A stretch of DNA of 64,000 nt from Chloroflexota bacterium (GCA_021825925.1 JAKAFP010000002.1:454747-518746), one strand, 5' to 3'; shown: positions 17,084 through 26,272, numbered from the stretch's first letter. Numbers and translations: made by a program. Notes: generated by a model from the letters alone, not told the origin.

Positions 17084-18067
17084 ATGAACAACGATAATTT
17101 TCAACCCACTCGAATTGCGATCGTTGGCACAGGCAACGTGGGTGCCACCTTTGCTTATGCCCTGCTCCAAAGCGGATTGGCCGCAGAAATTGTTTTAATT
17201 GACCGCAACACGACCCGCGCCGAAGGTGAAGCCATGGACCTTAACCACGCGGTTCCGCTCACCCACGCCACACGCATCTGGGCTGGCACTTACGAAGACA
17301 CCGCCGGTGCAGCCATCACCGTAGTAACGGCGGGCAGTGGCCAAAAAGAGGGCGAAACCAGGTTGGACCTGGTTTCGCGTAATTACGAAATACTTAAGGG
17401 CATCATCCCTGAGATCGTCAAATACAATCCCAATGGCATCATCTTGATGGCCACCAACCCGGTGGACGTCTTGACCTACGCCGCTTGGAAGATCAGCGGA
17501 TTGCCCGCTGAACGTGTGATCGGTTCAGGAACCATCCTCGATACAGCGCGTTTCAGGTATCTGCTCAGCCAACATGCCGGCGTGGATGCCAAAAGTGTGC
17601 ATGCCTACATCATCGGCGAACACGGCGATAGCGAAGTACCCGTATTCTCGCTGGCTACCATTGGCGGTATGGACTTGAAAGATTACTGCCCTGGCAACTG
17701 CAAGGAATATTGCAATGACTGCTGCAAAGACTTTGATGCTGCGGTATACCAGAAAATATTCACTGAAACGCGTGATGCAGCGTATGAGATCATCAAACGC
17801 AAAGGCGCCACTTATTATGCCATCGGCAACGGCCTGCTGCGCATTGTCGAAGCCATCCTGCGCGGTCAGGACTCGGTGCTGAGCGTCTCGACCCTGATCA
17901 CCGGCTACTACGGCATCAATGACGTCTACCTGAGTCTGCCTTCGGTGATCGGACACAATGGCATCAAACGCACCATGTTCTTGAAACTGAATGACAAAGA
18001 GAAGGAAGGCATTCAACACTCCGCCGAAGTGCTGCACGATACCTTACAAAAGATCGGGTTGCAGTAA
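17084..18067 (+). CDS. ldh: L-lactate dehydrogenase
   Basis: Reduces pyruvate to L-lactate with NADH in fermentation. The GTGNVGA dinucleotide motif is N-terminal. GQKEGETRLDL has the glutamine that marks lactate rather than malate dehydrogenase. IGEHGDSE carries the catalytic histidine. A cysteine-rich insertion, CPGNCKEYCNDCC, sits in the variable region after the active-site loop. Three starts are possible; the ATG at 17084 is best spaced (five bases) from GGAGG and gives 327 residues. It is a single-gene unit downstream of the aptamers and heptamer repeat; a regulatory link to cyclic di-GMP is possible but unproven. Confidence 0.93.
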   Translation: MNNDNFQPTRIAIVGTGNVGATFAYALLQSGLAAEIVLIDRNTTRAEGEAMDLNHAVPLTHATRIWAGTYEDTAGAAITVVTAGSGQKEGETRLDLVSRNYEILKGIIPEIVKYNPNGIILMATNPVDVLTYAAWKISGLPAERVIGSGTILDTARFRYLLSQHAGVDAKSVHAYIIGEHGDSEVPVFSLATIGGMDLKDYCPGNCKEYCNDCCKDFDAAVYQKIFTETRDAAYEIIKRKGATYYAIGNGLLRIVEAILRGQDSVLSVSTLITGYYGINDVYLSLPSVIGHNGIKRTMFLKLNDKEKEGIQHSAEVLHDTLQKIGLQ

Positions 18068-18074
18068 GGGCAGA

Positions 18075-18116
18075 GATTCGTAATTCGTAAATCGTGATGC
18101 GTGATTAGTAAATTGT
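18075..18116. repeat. Degenerate 7-bp repeat after ldh
   Basis: Six consecutive heptamers of the form GATTCGT / AATTCGT / AAATCGT / GATGCGT / GATTAGT / AAATTGT. They belong to the same family as the perfect array at 16836. Confidence 0.85.
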
Positions 18117-18125
18117 GTCATGGTC

Positions 18126-18161
18126 AAAACCTTCCCATTAGCAAAATGGAAGGGTTTTTTG
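18126..18161 (+). terminator. ldh terminator
   Basis: A CCTTCC/GGAAGG stem with short flanking pairs, followed by six T residues, 60 bases after the ldh stop codon. Confidence 0.8.
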
Positions 18162-18272
18162 TTGATTATGATAAATGAACTCCAGAATTTCTTAATAACA
18201 AATCGTTAACACCTGTTCGGGGTTGCACTTGTATAATAGTTGAAGCATTCATCTTCTTTGAAAGGATGATCC

Positions 18273-19607
18273 ATGGACTCAAGCGTAATAAAATCCGAAT
18301 CAGACGTAAAACTGCATAAGAGGGCCATCGCCGCCTGGACGATGTACGACTGGGGCAATTCAGCTTTCGCAACCACCATCATGGCAGCTGTACTTCCGGT
18401 CTACTACTCAACTGTTGCGGCCGCCCACCTGGCACCCAACCTGGCCACCGCCTATTGGGGTTACACTTCCTCCATTTCAGCCCTGCTTGCCGCCATCATC
18501 AGCCCCATCCTGGGCGCGGTCGCAGATTTCAGAGGCAGCAAGAAGCGTTTCTTGACCATCTTCATGCTCATCGGTGTCACCGCCACTGCCCTGCTCTATC
18601 TCATCCAAACCGGGGACTGGCTGCTGGCTTCGATCTTCTTCGTTTTCGGTAATGTCGGTTTCGCCGGCAGCCTGGTGTATTATGACGCTTTGCTGCCGCA
18701 CGTGGCCAACCCGGATGAAATGGACGCCGTCTCATCAAGAGGTTATGCCATGGGTTACATCGGCGGCGGATTGCTGCTGGCGGTCAACCTGTTCATGATC
18801 ATGTTTGTCCCCAAGCTGATCCCCTCATTGGATGCCGGTCTGATGACCCGCCTTTCCTTTGTCACGGTCGCCATCTGGTGGTTTGTTTTCACCCTGCCCA
18901 TCTTGCTACGGGTCAAGGAACCTCCCCGCCGCATTGAAGCGCATGAACAAGGTTTTTCACCGTTTAAAGCCAGCTTCAGCCGACTTTACACCACCTTTAA
19001 GGAAATCCGCAAATACCGTGAATTATCACTCGGTTTGCTGGCCTTCTGGGTTTACTCCAACGGCATCGGCACCATCATCGTAATGGCAACCATTTACGGT
19101 GCGGAGTTGGGCTTCTCTCAAACCACCCTCATCGGCACCCTTTTGATGGTGCAGTTCCTGGCGGCACCCTTTGCCATGTTGTTTGGATGGCTGTCAAAGA
19201 AACTTGGCACCAAAAAATCAATCTACCTGAGTTTGACCATTTATACCGTCATCGCCATCGCCGGGTATTTCCTCTATCATGAATGGCAATTCTGGGCGCT
19301 GGGCGCCGCTGTGGCCACCGTCCAGGGTGGAAGCCAGGCATTGAGCCGCTCATTGATCGGAAAGATGATCCCAAAGAGCAAGTCAGCCGAGTTCTACGGC
19401 TTTTTCAGTGTCTTTGAAAAATTTGCCTCCATCCTTGGACCTGCCCTGTTTGGTTTGGTCTCGACCATCATGGGACATTCCCGCTTGAGCATCGTTTCCT
19501 TGATCATCTTCTTTGCGGTGGGCATGTTCCTGCTCACCCGTGTAGACGTTGAAAAAGGTATCGCGGTGGCAGAAGCAGAAGAAAACGCCATGGTGGCGGT
19601 TTCGTAA
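18273..19607 (+). CDS. MFS transporter, UMF1 (Atg22-like) family
   Basis: A 444-residue inner-membrane carrier with about 12 predicted transmembrane helices. The N-terminus has the UMF1 hallmark WTMYDWGNSAFATTI. The substrate is unknown; relatives are related to vacuolar amino-acid exporters of fungi. The ATG at 18273 follows AAAGGATGATCC. A TATAAT lies at 18232 without a good -35 element. It is a single-gene unit closed by the terminator at 19666. Confidence 0.9.
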   Translation: MDSSVIKSESDVKLHKRAIAAWTMYDWGNSAFATTIMAAVLPVYYSTVAAAHLAPNLATAYWGYTSSISALLAAIISPILGAVADFRGSKKRFLTIFMLIGVTATALLYLIQTGDWLLASIFFVFGNVGFAGSLVYYDALLPHVANPDEMDAVSSRGYAMGYIGGGLLLAVNLFMIMFVPKLIPSLDAGLMTRLSFVTVAIWWFVFTLPILLRVKEPPRRIEAHEQGFSPFKASFSRLYTTFKEIRKYRELSLGLLAFWVYSNGIGTIIVMATIYGAELGFSQTTLIGTLLMVQFLAAPFAMLFGWLSKKLGTKKSIYLSLTIYTVIAIAGYFLYHEWQFWALGAAVATVQGGSQALSRSLIGKMIPKSKSAEFYGFFSVFEKFASILGPALFGLVSTIMGHSRLSIVSLIIFFAVGMFLLTRVDVEKGIAVAEAEENAMVAVS

Positions 19608-19665
19608 TAAGTCACCGTTACTTCGAAATCGGGCGTGGTACGCCGTGCCCCAACAACAACTTTCG

Positions 19666-19702
19666 ATCTCCCGCGGATTTTGAATCCGCGGGAGATTTTT
19701 TT
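19666..19702 (+). terminator. Terminator after the MFS gene
   Basis: A perfect 14-bp stem (ATCTCCCGCGGATT and its complement, loop TTG) followed by seven T residues. Confidence 0.93.
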
Positions 19703-19758
19703 GCCCGCAACCGCCACCCCCGGTCATGTTCTCAAGTTATCTGCCATGTTAAGTCTTA

Positions 19759-19787
19759 TTGACAATGCAACCGGTTGCACCTATAAT
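19759..19787 (+). promoter_or_regulatory. Consensus promoter with LacI-family operator in the spacer
   Basis: TTGACA (19759-19764), a 17-base spacer and TATAAT (19782-19787): a perfect sigma-70-type promoter. The spacer contains the 14-bp palindrome TGCAACCGGTTGCA (19766-19779), which fits the LacI/GalR-family pattern TGNAANCGNTTNCA. Bound repressor would block RNA polymerase directly. The regulator gene is not in the window. Confidence 0.85.
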
Positions 19788-19831
19788 AACCAATAGACAT
19801 TCAATTTATAGTCCCGCTCAGGAGGTTCCAA

Positions 19832-22054
19832 ATGGAAAAAAGTAAACAATCCTCTGCCGTATCGGCGAAAGAGACCGAAGAACGCGTTGAGTCGTTGCTT
19901 AAAAAGATGAGCCTTGAAGAAAAAATCGCCCAACTCAACCAGGTTTCTGGTGCCACTTTTTTCCCCGGACCTAAAGGTGAAGACATCATCCGCAAAAGCG
20001 GAGCTGGTTCCATCCTCTGGTTGAATGACACCAAAGAATTCAACCGGCTATAGAAAATTGCCATTGAAGAAAGTCCGTCTGGCATTCCCGTGCTCTTCGC
20101 ACTGGATGTGATCCACGGATACCGCACCATCTTCCCCGTTCCTCTCGCCATGGCTTCCTCCTGGGACCCTGAGGTCGCAGAAGACGCGCAAACCGTGGCT
20201 GCCCGTGAAGCACGCGCCGCCGGCCTGCACTGGACCTTTGGTCCCATGCTTGATATTTGCCGTGACGCCCGTTGGGGACGCATCGTGGAAGGCGCCGGTG
20301 AGGATCCGTATTTGGGTTCTGCGATGGCGGCCGCCCAGGTGCGTGGATTCCAGGGCGAGGATGTCAGCGACCCGGAACGTGTGCTGGCATGCGCCAAACA
20401 TTTTGCAGGTTACGGTTTTTCAGACGGCGGACGCGATTATGATCCCGCTTATCTTTCCGATACGCAGCTCTACAACACTGTTTTCCCCCCCTTTGAAGCA
20501 GCCGTGAAAGCAGGCGTGGAAACTTTCATGAGCGCCTACATGGATCTCAACGACGTACCAGCCACCGGCAACCGCTTTTTACTGCACGATACGCTGCGCG
20601 AACGGTGGGGTTTCAAGGGATTTGTCGTCAGCGACGCCATGGCAGTGGGCAACATGGTCATCCAGCACCACGCCAAAGATGGAAAAGATGCAGCCGCCCG
20701 TGCCTTGAAAGCTGAAATGAACATGGATATGGCCAGCTACAAATATCTCGACCATATTGCTGAACTCGTTAGCGAAGGCACCGTCACCCTTGCTGAAATT
20801 GATGCCCTGGTGCGTCCTATCCTGGCCGCAAAAGTGAGAATGGGCTTGTTCGAGCATCCTTATGTGGATGAATCGCTGCTTGACAAAGTTATCTCCCGCC
20901 CTGATCACCGCCAGGAAGCCCGTAAGGCAGCCTTGCGCTCGATGGTTCTGCTGCGCAACGAAGGCAAATTGCTTCCGCTTACAAAAAATCAAAAGAATGT
21001 AGCCGTCATCGGTCCGTTGGCTGATTCAATGGAGGCCACAGAAGGCTCGTGGATGGTCTTTGGCCATAAGCCCGCGGCAGTCACGGTCCTCGAGGGGATA
21101 AAAGCCAAACTTCCGGGTGCAAAAGTGGATTTCGCTCCCGGTCCTGAGATCTACCGGGATATTCCCTCCTGGTTTGACACCCTTGAAGGAAAGAAAACGG
21201 TCTATCAAACCCCCGACGAGGCCGAAGCCGCCTTCAATAAGGCGGTTGAGACAGCCCGTAAGGCTGACCTGGTGATCATGGTTTTAGGCGAGCATGCCCA
21301 AATGGCAGGTGAAGCAGCCAGCCGGGCTGCCCTTGATCTGCCTGGCCGTCAGGAAGAACTGCTAAAAGTCATCGTTGCTTTGGGTAAACCGGTGGTGCTT
21401 GTGCTTCTCAACGGACGCCCATTAAGCATCAATTGGGCCGCTGAAAATGTGCCTGCCATTCTCGAAGCCTGGGAACCCGGTACCGAGGGCGGAAACGCGG
21501 TTGCGGATATCCTCTTTGGCGACTTCAACCCCGGCGGAAAGCTACCGGTTTGCTTCCCGCGAAAAGGCAGCCACGCACCGCTGTATTACGCCCGTGACAT
21601 GACCTTTTCACCGGAGGACTCGCCGATGTACAATCCCCGTTACTGGGACGGTTTGCCTGTTCCGCTTTACCCCTTCGGTTATGGATTGAGCTACACCTCG
21701 TTTGACTTTTCAAACCTAAAGCTTGACCAAACTAAAATAAAGATCGGCAAATCCCTGACCGTTTCAGTGGATATAAAAAACACCGGCTCAATGGCTGGTG
21801 ATGAGGTTGCGCAGCTTTACATTCATCAGAAATTCGGCACCGATACCCGCCCCATGCGGCAGCTGAAGGGATTCAAACGCATCACCCTTCAACCTGGCGA
21901 AAGCAAAACCGTGACCTTCATGCTTGGCCCTGACGAGTTAAGCTACTGGAGTACCATCACCCGCAGCGTCATTCAGGATGCGACCGGTTTTGATGTATGG
22001 GTGGGCGGCGATTCCACTGCCAGCCTGCACGCCGAATTTGAAGTCGAGAAGTAA
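19832..22054 (+). pseudogene. Glycoside hydrolase family 3 beta-glucosidase interrupted by an in-frame amber codon
   Basis: A full-length 740-residue GH3 enzyme reads in a single frame except for one TAG at 20051-20053 (codon 74). Relatives have NRLQKIA here, so a single C-to-T change of CAG explains it. Downstream, all parts look intact: the N-terminal barrel (LDVIHGYRTIFPVPLA), the likely nucleophile in GFVVSDAMA, the second domain, and a C-terminal fibronectin-III-like domain. There is no signal peptide, so the parent enzyme was cytosolic. The promoter, LacI-type operator and AGGAGG site are perfect. It may be a recent nonsense mutation, a sequencing error, or a read-through case. No good internal start follows the stop. 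Confidence 0.85.
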
Positions 22055-22071
22055 ACAAAACGAATAGTAAG

Positions 22072-22112
22072 AAAATCCCCCGCGGTTTTTAAAACCGCGG
22101 GGGATTTTGTTT
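22072..22112. terminator. Bidirectional terminator between GH3 gene and epimerase
   Basis: A strong stem, AAAATCCCCCGCGG... with its complement (22072-22108), flanked by A and T runs on both sides. It serves the convergent GH3 and methylmalonyl-CoA genes. Confidence 0.88.
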
Positions 22113-22147
22113 GTAAAAAGACGGGCACATCACGCTGTGCCCCTACC

Positions 22148-22555
22148 TCACTTCGTGATTTCGTAAAGTTCGACCAGCACCCCGCCGGTGCTCTTGGGGT
22201 GGATGAAGGCCATCTTGCGGCCAGGCAGTACACTGGGTTCTTCACTCAATAAACGGATGCCCTTGGCTTTCAATTCCGCCATGGTCGCGGCGCAGTCATC
22301 CACTTCAAAGCAGAGGTGATGCATACCGCCGCCTTTTTCAGCCACAAATTTTGCCACGCCGCTGTCATCCGAGGTCGGCTGCACCAGCTCCACTTCAGTG
22401 TCGCCTACGGGTAAAAATGCCACCTTGGATTTTTGGCTGGGTACATCCTCAACATGATGCATGTCTATTCCCATGGCGTCACGCCAAAACTTCAAAGCTT
22501 CTTCAATATCGGGCACTGCAACTGCAATGTGATTGACTTTCTTCATGGTTGCCAT
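22148..22555 (-). CDS. mce: Methylmalonyl-CoA epimerase
   Basis: Interconverts R- and S-methylmalonyl-CoA in the propionate/succinate pathway. It has the vicinal-oxygen-chelate fold with metal ligands in VNHIAVAV, GGGMHHLCFEVDD and LVELYEI. The ATG at 22555 follows GAGGAG and gives 135 residues, the family norm. It starts 17 bases after the mutase gene in the same operon, so the two steps are co-expressed. Confidence 0.94.
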   Translation of the reverse strand: MATMKKVNHIAVAVPDIEEALKFWRDAMGIDMHHVEDVPSQKSKVAFLPVGDTEVELVQPTSDDSGVAKFVAEKGGGMHHLCFEVDDCAATMAELKAKGIRLLSEEPSVLPGRKMAFIHPKSTGGVLVELYEITK

Positions 22556-22572
22556 ATCGTCTCCTCGATTTA

Positions 22573-24222
22573 TTAACCCCAAACGGGGGGTTGATATTCG
22601 CCCCAGACTTTGCGCAGAACACCGCAAGCCTCGCCCAGGGTCACGTCATTTTCCATACAAGTAACGAGCAGCGGCATCAGGTTGTCTGAGCCGCGGGCGG
22701 CTACATCCAATTGAGCCATGAGTTCGTTGGCTTTAACGTTGTCACGGTTCTTGCGCAGGTCAGCCAGTTTGGCGACTTGGTTCTTTTCAATGGCAGGATC
22801 CACTTTCATGCGTTCCAGGTCGCGTTTTTCTTCCACCTGGAACATGTTGACGCCCACCACCACATTTTGTTTGCTTTCCACTTCCTTTTGGAATTTGTAA
22901 GCGGAATCTTGGATCTCGTTTTGCATGTAACCTTTTTCAATGGCAGATAGTGCACCGCCCAGATCATCAATACGGGTGATGTATTCCATGGCGCGTTTGC
23001 TGATCTCGTCGGTCAGGTATTCGATGACGTAAGAGCCGGCCATGGGATCAATGGTGTCCGCCACGCCGGATTCGTAGGCAATGATCTGCTGGGTGCGCAA
23101 AGCGGTGCGTACTGATTTTTCGGTGGGAAGCCAGAGTGCTTCATCCATGGAGTTGGTGTGCAGCGACTGGGTGCCGCCCATGATGGCTGCCATGGCCTGG
23201 ATGGCCACACGCACCACGTTGTTCTCGGGTTGTTGGGCCGTGAGGGTGGAACCGCCTGTCTGGGTGTGGAAGCGCAGCATCCATGATTTGGGGTCCTTGG
23301 CGCCGAAGCGGTCGCGCATAATCTGCGCCCAGATACGGCGCGCAGCACGGAACTTGGCGATCTCTTCGAGGAAGTCGTTGTGGGCTGCAAAGAAGAATGA
23401 AAGTTGTGAGGCGAACTGGTCCACCTGCTGGCCGGAATCAATGGCCGCCTGAACGTAGGCAATGGCATCCGCGATGGTAAAGGCTACTTCCTGTACGGCG
23501 GTCGAGCCGGCTTCACGGATGTGATAACCCGAGATACTGATGGTGTTCCAGTTGGGAACCTCCGTCTCACAGTACTTGAAAATATCGGTGATCAGGCGCA
23601 GTGAGGGCTTGGGCGGGAAGATGTAAGTGCCACGCGCCACATACTCTTTGAGGATGTCGTTCTGAATGGTGCCGCGCAGCTGTTTGGAATCCACACCCTG
23701 TTTCTTGCCGACAGCGATGTACATGGCCAGCAGCACAGCAGCCGGGGCATTGATGGTCATGCTGGTGGAAACTTTATCAAGCGGGATCTGATCGAAGAGT
23801 ACTTCCATGTCGCGGCGGGAGGAGATGGAAACACCCACCTTGCCCACTTCGCCCAATGACATGGGGTCATCCGAGTCGTAACCGATCTGGGTGGGCAGAT
23901 CAAACGCCACCGAGAGACCGGTCTGTCCCTGGTCCAACAGATAGCGGTAACGCTTGTTGGACTCTTCTGCGGAGGCAAAACCGGCGTACTGGCGCATGGT
24001 CCAGAAGCGGCTGCGGTACATGGTGGGCTGCACACCGCGGGTGAACGGATATTCACCCGGGAAGCCCAGCTGCTCCATGTAGTCAAACTCACCCGGTACG
24101 GCCACCCGCGGGATGGGAATGCCCGAGGGGCTTAGAAATTCCGCTTTACGTTCTTTGAATTTATCAACCGAAGGTTTGGCGACGGTTTCGTCCCAACGAT
24201 TTTTCTCTTGTTCAAGATCCAT
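22573..24222 (-). CDS. Methylmalonyl-CoA mutase, large (catalytic) subunit
   Basis: A B12-dependent radical enzyme interconverting methylmalonyl-CoA and succinyl-CoA. The 549-residue protein covers only the substrate-binding barrel ([39 protein letters not shown]). The cobalamin-binding domain is absent and must come from a separate small subunit outside the window, as in other two-subunit mutases. The ATG follows GGAGG. It forms an operon with the epimerase, pointing to propionate metabolism or succinate-propionate interconversion. Confidence 0.94.
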   Translation of the reverse strand: MDLEQEKNRWDETVAKPSVDKFKERKAEFLSPSGIPIPRVAVPGEFDYMEQLGFPGEYPFTRGVQPTMYRSRFWTMRQYAGFASAEESNKRYRYLLDQGQTGLSVAFDLPTQIGYDSDDPMSLGEVGKVGVSISSRRDMEVLFDQIPLDKVSTSMTINAPAAVLLAMYIAVGKKQGVDSKQLRGTIQNDILKEYVARGTYIFPPKPSLRLITDIFKYCETEVPNWNTISISGYHIREAGSTAVQEVAFTIADAIAYVQAAIDSGQQVDQFASQLSFFFAAHNDFLEEIAKFRAARRIWAQIMRDRFGAKDPKSWMLRFHTQTGGSTLTAQQPENNVVRVAIQAMAAIMGGTQSLHTNSMDEALWLPTEKSVRTALRTQQIIAYESGVADTIDPMAGSYVIEYLTDEISKRAMEYITRIDDLGGALSAIEKGYMQNEIQDSAYKFQKEVESKQNVVVGVNMFQVEEKRDLERMKVDPAIEKNQVAKLADLRKNRDNVKANELMAQLDVAARGSDNLMPLLVTCMENDVTLGEACGVLRKVWGEYQPPVWG

Positions 24223-24382
24223 TTATCCCTCCGATGGTGAATTACCTGCCTGTTAAGTATACATGAAAGTGGCTTTTCAAATAAAGTGAATAAGCAAATG
24301 CGAGCAGTTGACGAAACTCATGTTGTAAAAAACAAAATATGTTATAAATAATTTAAGGTTAATATGCGAAAAGACAGGTTTA

Positions 24383-24491
24383 TAGCAAAACGAATGCGTT
24401 GGATTCCAGACCCCCCAAAGGTAGAGGCGCGTCTGGTATTGCGCTTTGGATCAACCAAAGTGCATTCGATTTGTCATTCTTGTTTTTGCTA
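24383..24491 (+). ncRNA. Unassigned structured leader RNA upstream of the antiporter operon
   Basis: Nested inverted repeats suggest a three-way junction. The outer stems are TAGCAAAA/TTTTGCTA (24383, 24484) and CGAATGC/GCATTCG (24391, 24462). Inside are a hairpin CCAGAC/GTCTGG (24406, 24431) and a hairpin CTTTGG-ATCAA-CCAAAG (24444-24460). A terminator follows 49 bases later, just before the antiporter gene. That layout is typical of a riboswitch or attenuator. It matches no class I recognise. The 378-base gap holds no gene. Confidence 0.5.
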
Positions 24492-24539
24492 CAAAAATCC
24501 GCTTTGATGATTTAGAATCTGGATAGCGATGTTTATATC

Positions 24540-24574
24540 AAGACAAGAACAGCAACTCCGTTCTTGTCTTTTTA
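24540..24574 (+). terminator. Terminator/attenuator in the antiporter leader
   Basis: A perfect stem AAGACAAGAAC / GTTCTTGTCTT with loop AGCAACTCC, followed by TTTT. It ends 30 bases before the antiporter start codon, so it would stop transcription into the operon unless prevented. Confidence 0.88.
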
Positions 24575-24602
24575 ATTTATGTACATAAGGATATTATGAA
24601 TA

Positions 24603-25844
24603 ATGTCTGATTTCTTACAACTCATTACCATCCTGGCGGTGCTCTTGTTGGCGGCCAAGCTGGCCGGATACCTAAGCACCAAGATCAACCAACCCTCCGT
24701 TCTTGGCGAACTACTGGTAGGCGTACTGCTAGGACCTTCGCTTCTGAATATCACCCACTGGTCCTTCATCACCGACATCAATTTACCGCAGTTGTTGAAG
24801 GAATTGGGTGAGATCGGTGTATTACTGTTGATGTTCCTGGCGGGACTCGAACTGCACCTCAAGGAAATGGCCAAAAGTTCGCGGGTGGCTGCCCTGTCGG
24901 GAATTTTGGGAGTCATAACCCCCGTAGCCATGGCCGTGGGGTTTGGCAAATTGATCGGTCTGGACTTCAACCACGCCCTGTTCCTCGGACTTACGCTTGG
25001 CGCGACCTCGGTATCCATTTCGGTACAAGTGTTGATCGAGCTGAAGGTTGTGCGCAGCAAAGTCGGCCTGGGATTGCTGGGAGCGGCAATTTTTGACGAT
25101 GTACTGGTGATCCTGCTGCTTTCAACGGTGCTGGCTTTGTTTTCAGGAGGCGATTCGTTTGCGAGCATCCTGGTGGTGTTTGCCAAGATGCTGCTCTTTT
25201 TAGGTTTTGCCTTGGTTTTCGGGATCTGGCTGCTGCCAAGGATCACACGCAACATCCACAAGCTGTCGGTCAGCCAGGGCATCACCACTTTTGCGCTGAT
25301 CGTGATGCTGGTCTTTGGCTTGGCCGCTGAACTGGTGGGCGGCATGGCCGCGATCACCGGCGCCTTTTTGGCCGGGATGATGTTTGCACGTACCCCTGAA
25401 AAATCACAGATTGACGCCAACCTGCATTCGATCTCGTATGCCTTCTTCGTTCCCATTTTCTTTGTGGGGGTCGGTTTGAATGTGGACCTGCATGTGGTGA
25501 CCCTCCAGACCGTGGGGATCATCCTGGCGCTGGTGCTGATCGCCGCAACCGGCAAGCTGCTGGGCGCCGGGTTAGGCGCGCTGCTTTCAAAATTCAGCCT
25601 GCGTGAATCGCTGCAGTTGGGCATCGGCATGATCTCGCGCGGAGAAGTGGGTCTGATCATCGCCAATGTCGGTCTGACCGCCGGTTACATCCCCAACGCG
25701 CTATTTTCATCCATCGTCGCGACCATCTTGATCTGCGACCTGCTTACCCCGCCGTTATTGCGGGCAGCATTCATTGAGAAAAAGAAGACAAACGACCCTA
25801 TAATCAATGAAACGGAAAGTGTTTCATCCAAGGAGAACCAATAA
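24603..25844 (+). CDS. Cation:proton antiporter, CPA2 (Kef/NapA-like) family
   Basis: A 413-residue inner-membrane protein with about 12-13 hydrophobic segments and the CPA2 fold (NQPSVLGELLVGVLLGPSL near the N-terminus). It has no C-terminal TrkA-N nucleotide-binding domain, unlike KefB/KefC. It probably exchanges K+ or Na+ for H+. The start ATG at 24603 is preceded by a distant AAGGA. The stop codon overlaps the ATG of a PII-like gene (TAATG), suggesting translational coupling and regulation of the transporter by that protein. A structured leader with a terminator lies upstream. Confidence 0.9.
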   Translation: MSDFLQLITILAVLLLAAKLAGYLSTKINQPSVLGELLVGVLLGPSLLNITHWSFITDINLPQLLKELGEIGVLLLMFLAGLELHLKEMAKSSRVAALSGILGVITPVAMAVGFGKLIGLDFNHALFLGLTLGATSVSISVQVLIELKVVRSKVGLGLLGAAIFDDVLVILLLSTVLALFSGGDSFASILVVFAKMLLFLGFALVFGIWLLPRITRNIHKLSVSQGITTFALIVMLVFGLAAELVGGMAAITGAFLAGMMFARTPEKSQIDANLHSISYAFFVPIFFVGVGLNVDLHVVTLQTVGIILALVLIAATGKLLGAGLGALLSKFSLRESLQLGIGMISRGEVGLIIANVGLTAGYIPNALFSSIVATILICDLLTPPLLRAAFIEKKKTNDPIINETESVSSKENQ

Positions 25845-26218
25845 TGTTCATGATCTATTTTGTACTTCATGACCCTGATCGTCTGAAAGATATTCTCGAA
25901 GCCTGGGAAAAAGCCGGCGTGGGCGGCATTACCATTTTGCTCAGCACCGGCTTGAAACGATTGCAGGCTGGTGATGTACTGCGCGAGGATCTGCCCCTGA
26001 TCCCCAGCCTGGAAGATCTGATCCAGCAGGAAGAGCGCACCAACCGTACGCTCTTTACAGTGGTCAAGGATGACGAGATGGTGGAGAAGGTGGTCGAAGC
26101 CACCCAGTCCATCACCGGGGACCTGAACAACCCAAATACCGGCATCCTCACCGTGCTGCCAGTGGTCAAGGCCTACGGGCTGGACCGCAAGACGCTATTC
26201 AACGAGGATCATGACTGA
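25844..26218 (+). CDS. PII-like signalling protein
   Basis: A 124-residue protein with the ferredoxin-like beta-alpha-beta layout of PII/CutA proteins. An N-terminal strand and helix (YFVLHDPDRLKDILEAWEK) lead into GVGGITILL, and the C-terminal half ends in GILTVLPVVKAYGL, which resembles the PII C-terminal strand. Residues about 38-65 would form the T-loop region. There is no classic T-loop tyrosine motif, so it is not GlnB or GlnK. Overlap with the antiporter gene suggests it binds and controls that transporter, as SbtB does for SbtA. The ligand is unknown. Confidence 0.75.
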   Translation: MFMIYFVLHDPDRLKDILEAWEKAGVGGITILLSTGLKRLQAGDVLREDLPLIPSLEDLIQQEERTNRTLFTVVKDDEMVEKVVEATQSITGDLNNPNTGILTVLPVVKAYGLDRKTLFNEDHD

Positions 26219-26234
26219 CCTAAAAATGGTTTTG

Positions 26235-26267
26235 ACCAAATGCTTGACCGATAGCCGGTCATTTGGT
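26235..26267. promoter_or_regulatory. Dyad overlapping the tRNA-Glu promoter
   Basis: ACCAAATG...CATTTGGT with inner GACCG/CGGTC forms a long interrupted inverted repeat across the spacer of the tRNA promoter. It may be an operator, or a weak terminator for the PII-like gene, as no T-run follows. Confidence 0.45.
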
Positions 26268-26272
26268 AAAAT
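26244..26272 (+). promoter_or_regulatory. tRNA-Glu promoter
   Basis: TTGACC (26244-26249), a 17-base spacer and TAAAAT (26267-26272), with the start near 26279, seven bases before the mature tRNA. Confidence 0.8.

Noticed and set aside
19832..22054. Recoding of TAG as a sense codon
   Set aside because: rplD, rplR and rpsH end in TAG at the expected protein ends, so TAG works as stop in this genome.
22556..22627. Upstream start for the epimerase overlapping the mutase gene
   Set aside because: The ATG at 22555 has a perfect GAGGAG site and gives the normal family length.
24421..24436. Lysine riboswitch fragment (GTAGAGGCGCG resembles its 5' motif)
   Set aside because: None of the other conserved lysine-riboswitch blocks is present and the element is far too short.
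24391..24468. Integron attC site
   Set aside because: GTTGGAT fits one core site, but no matching inverse core (RYYYAAC) exists at the other end and no cassette follows.
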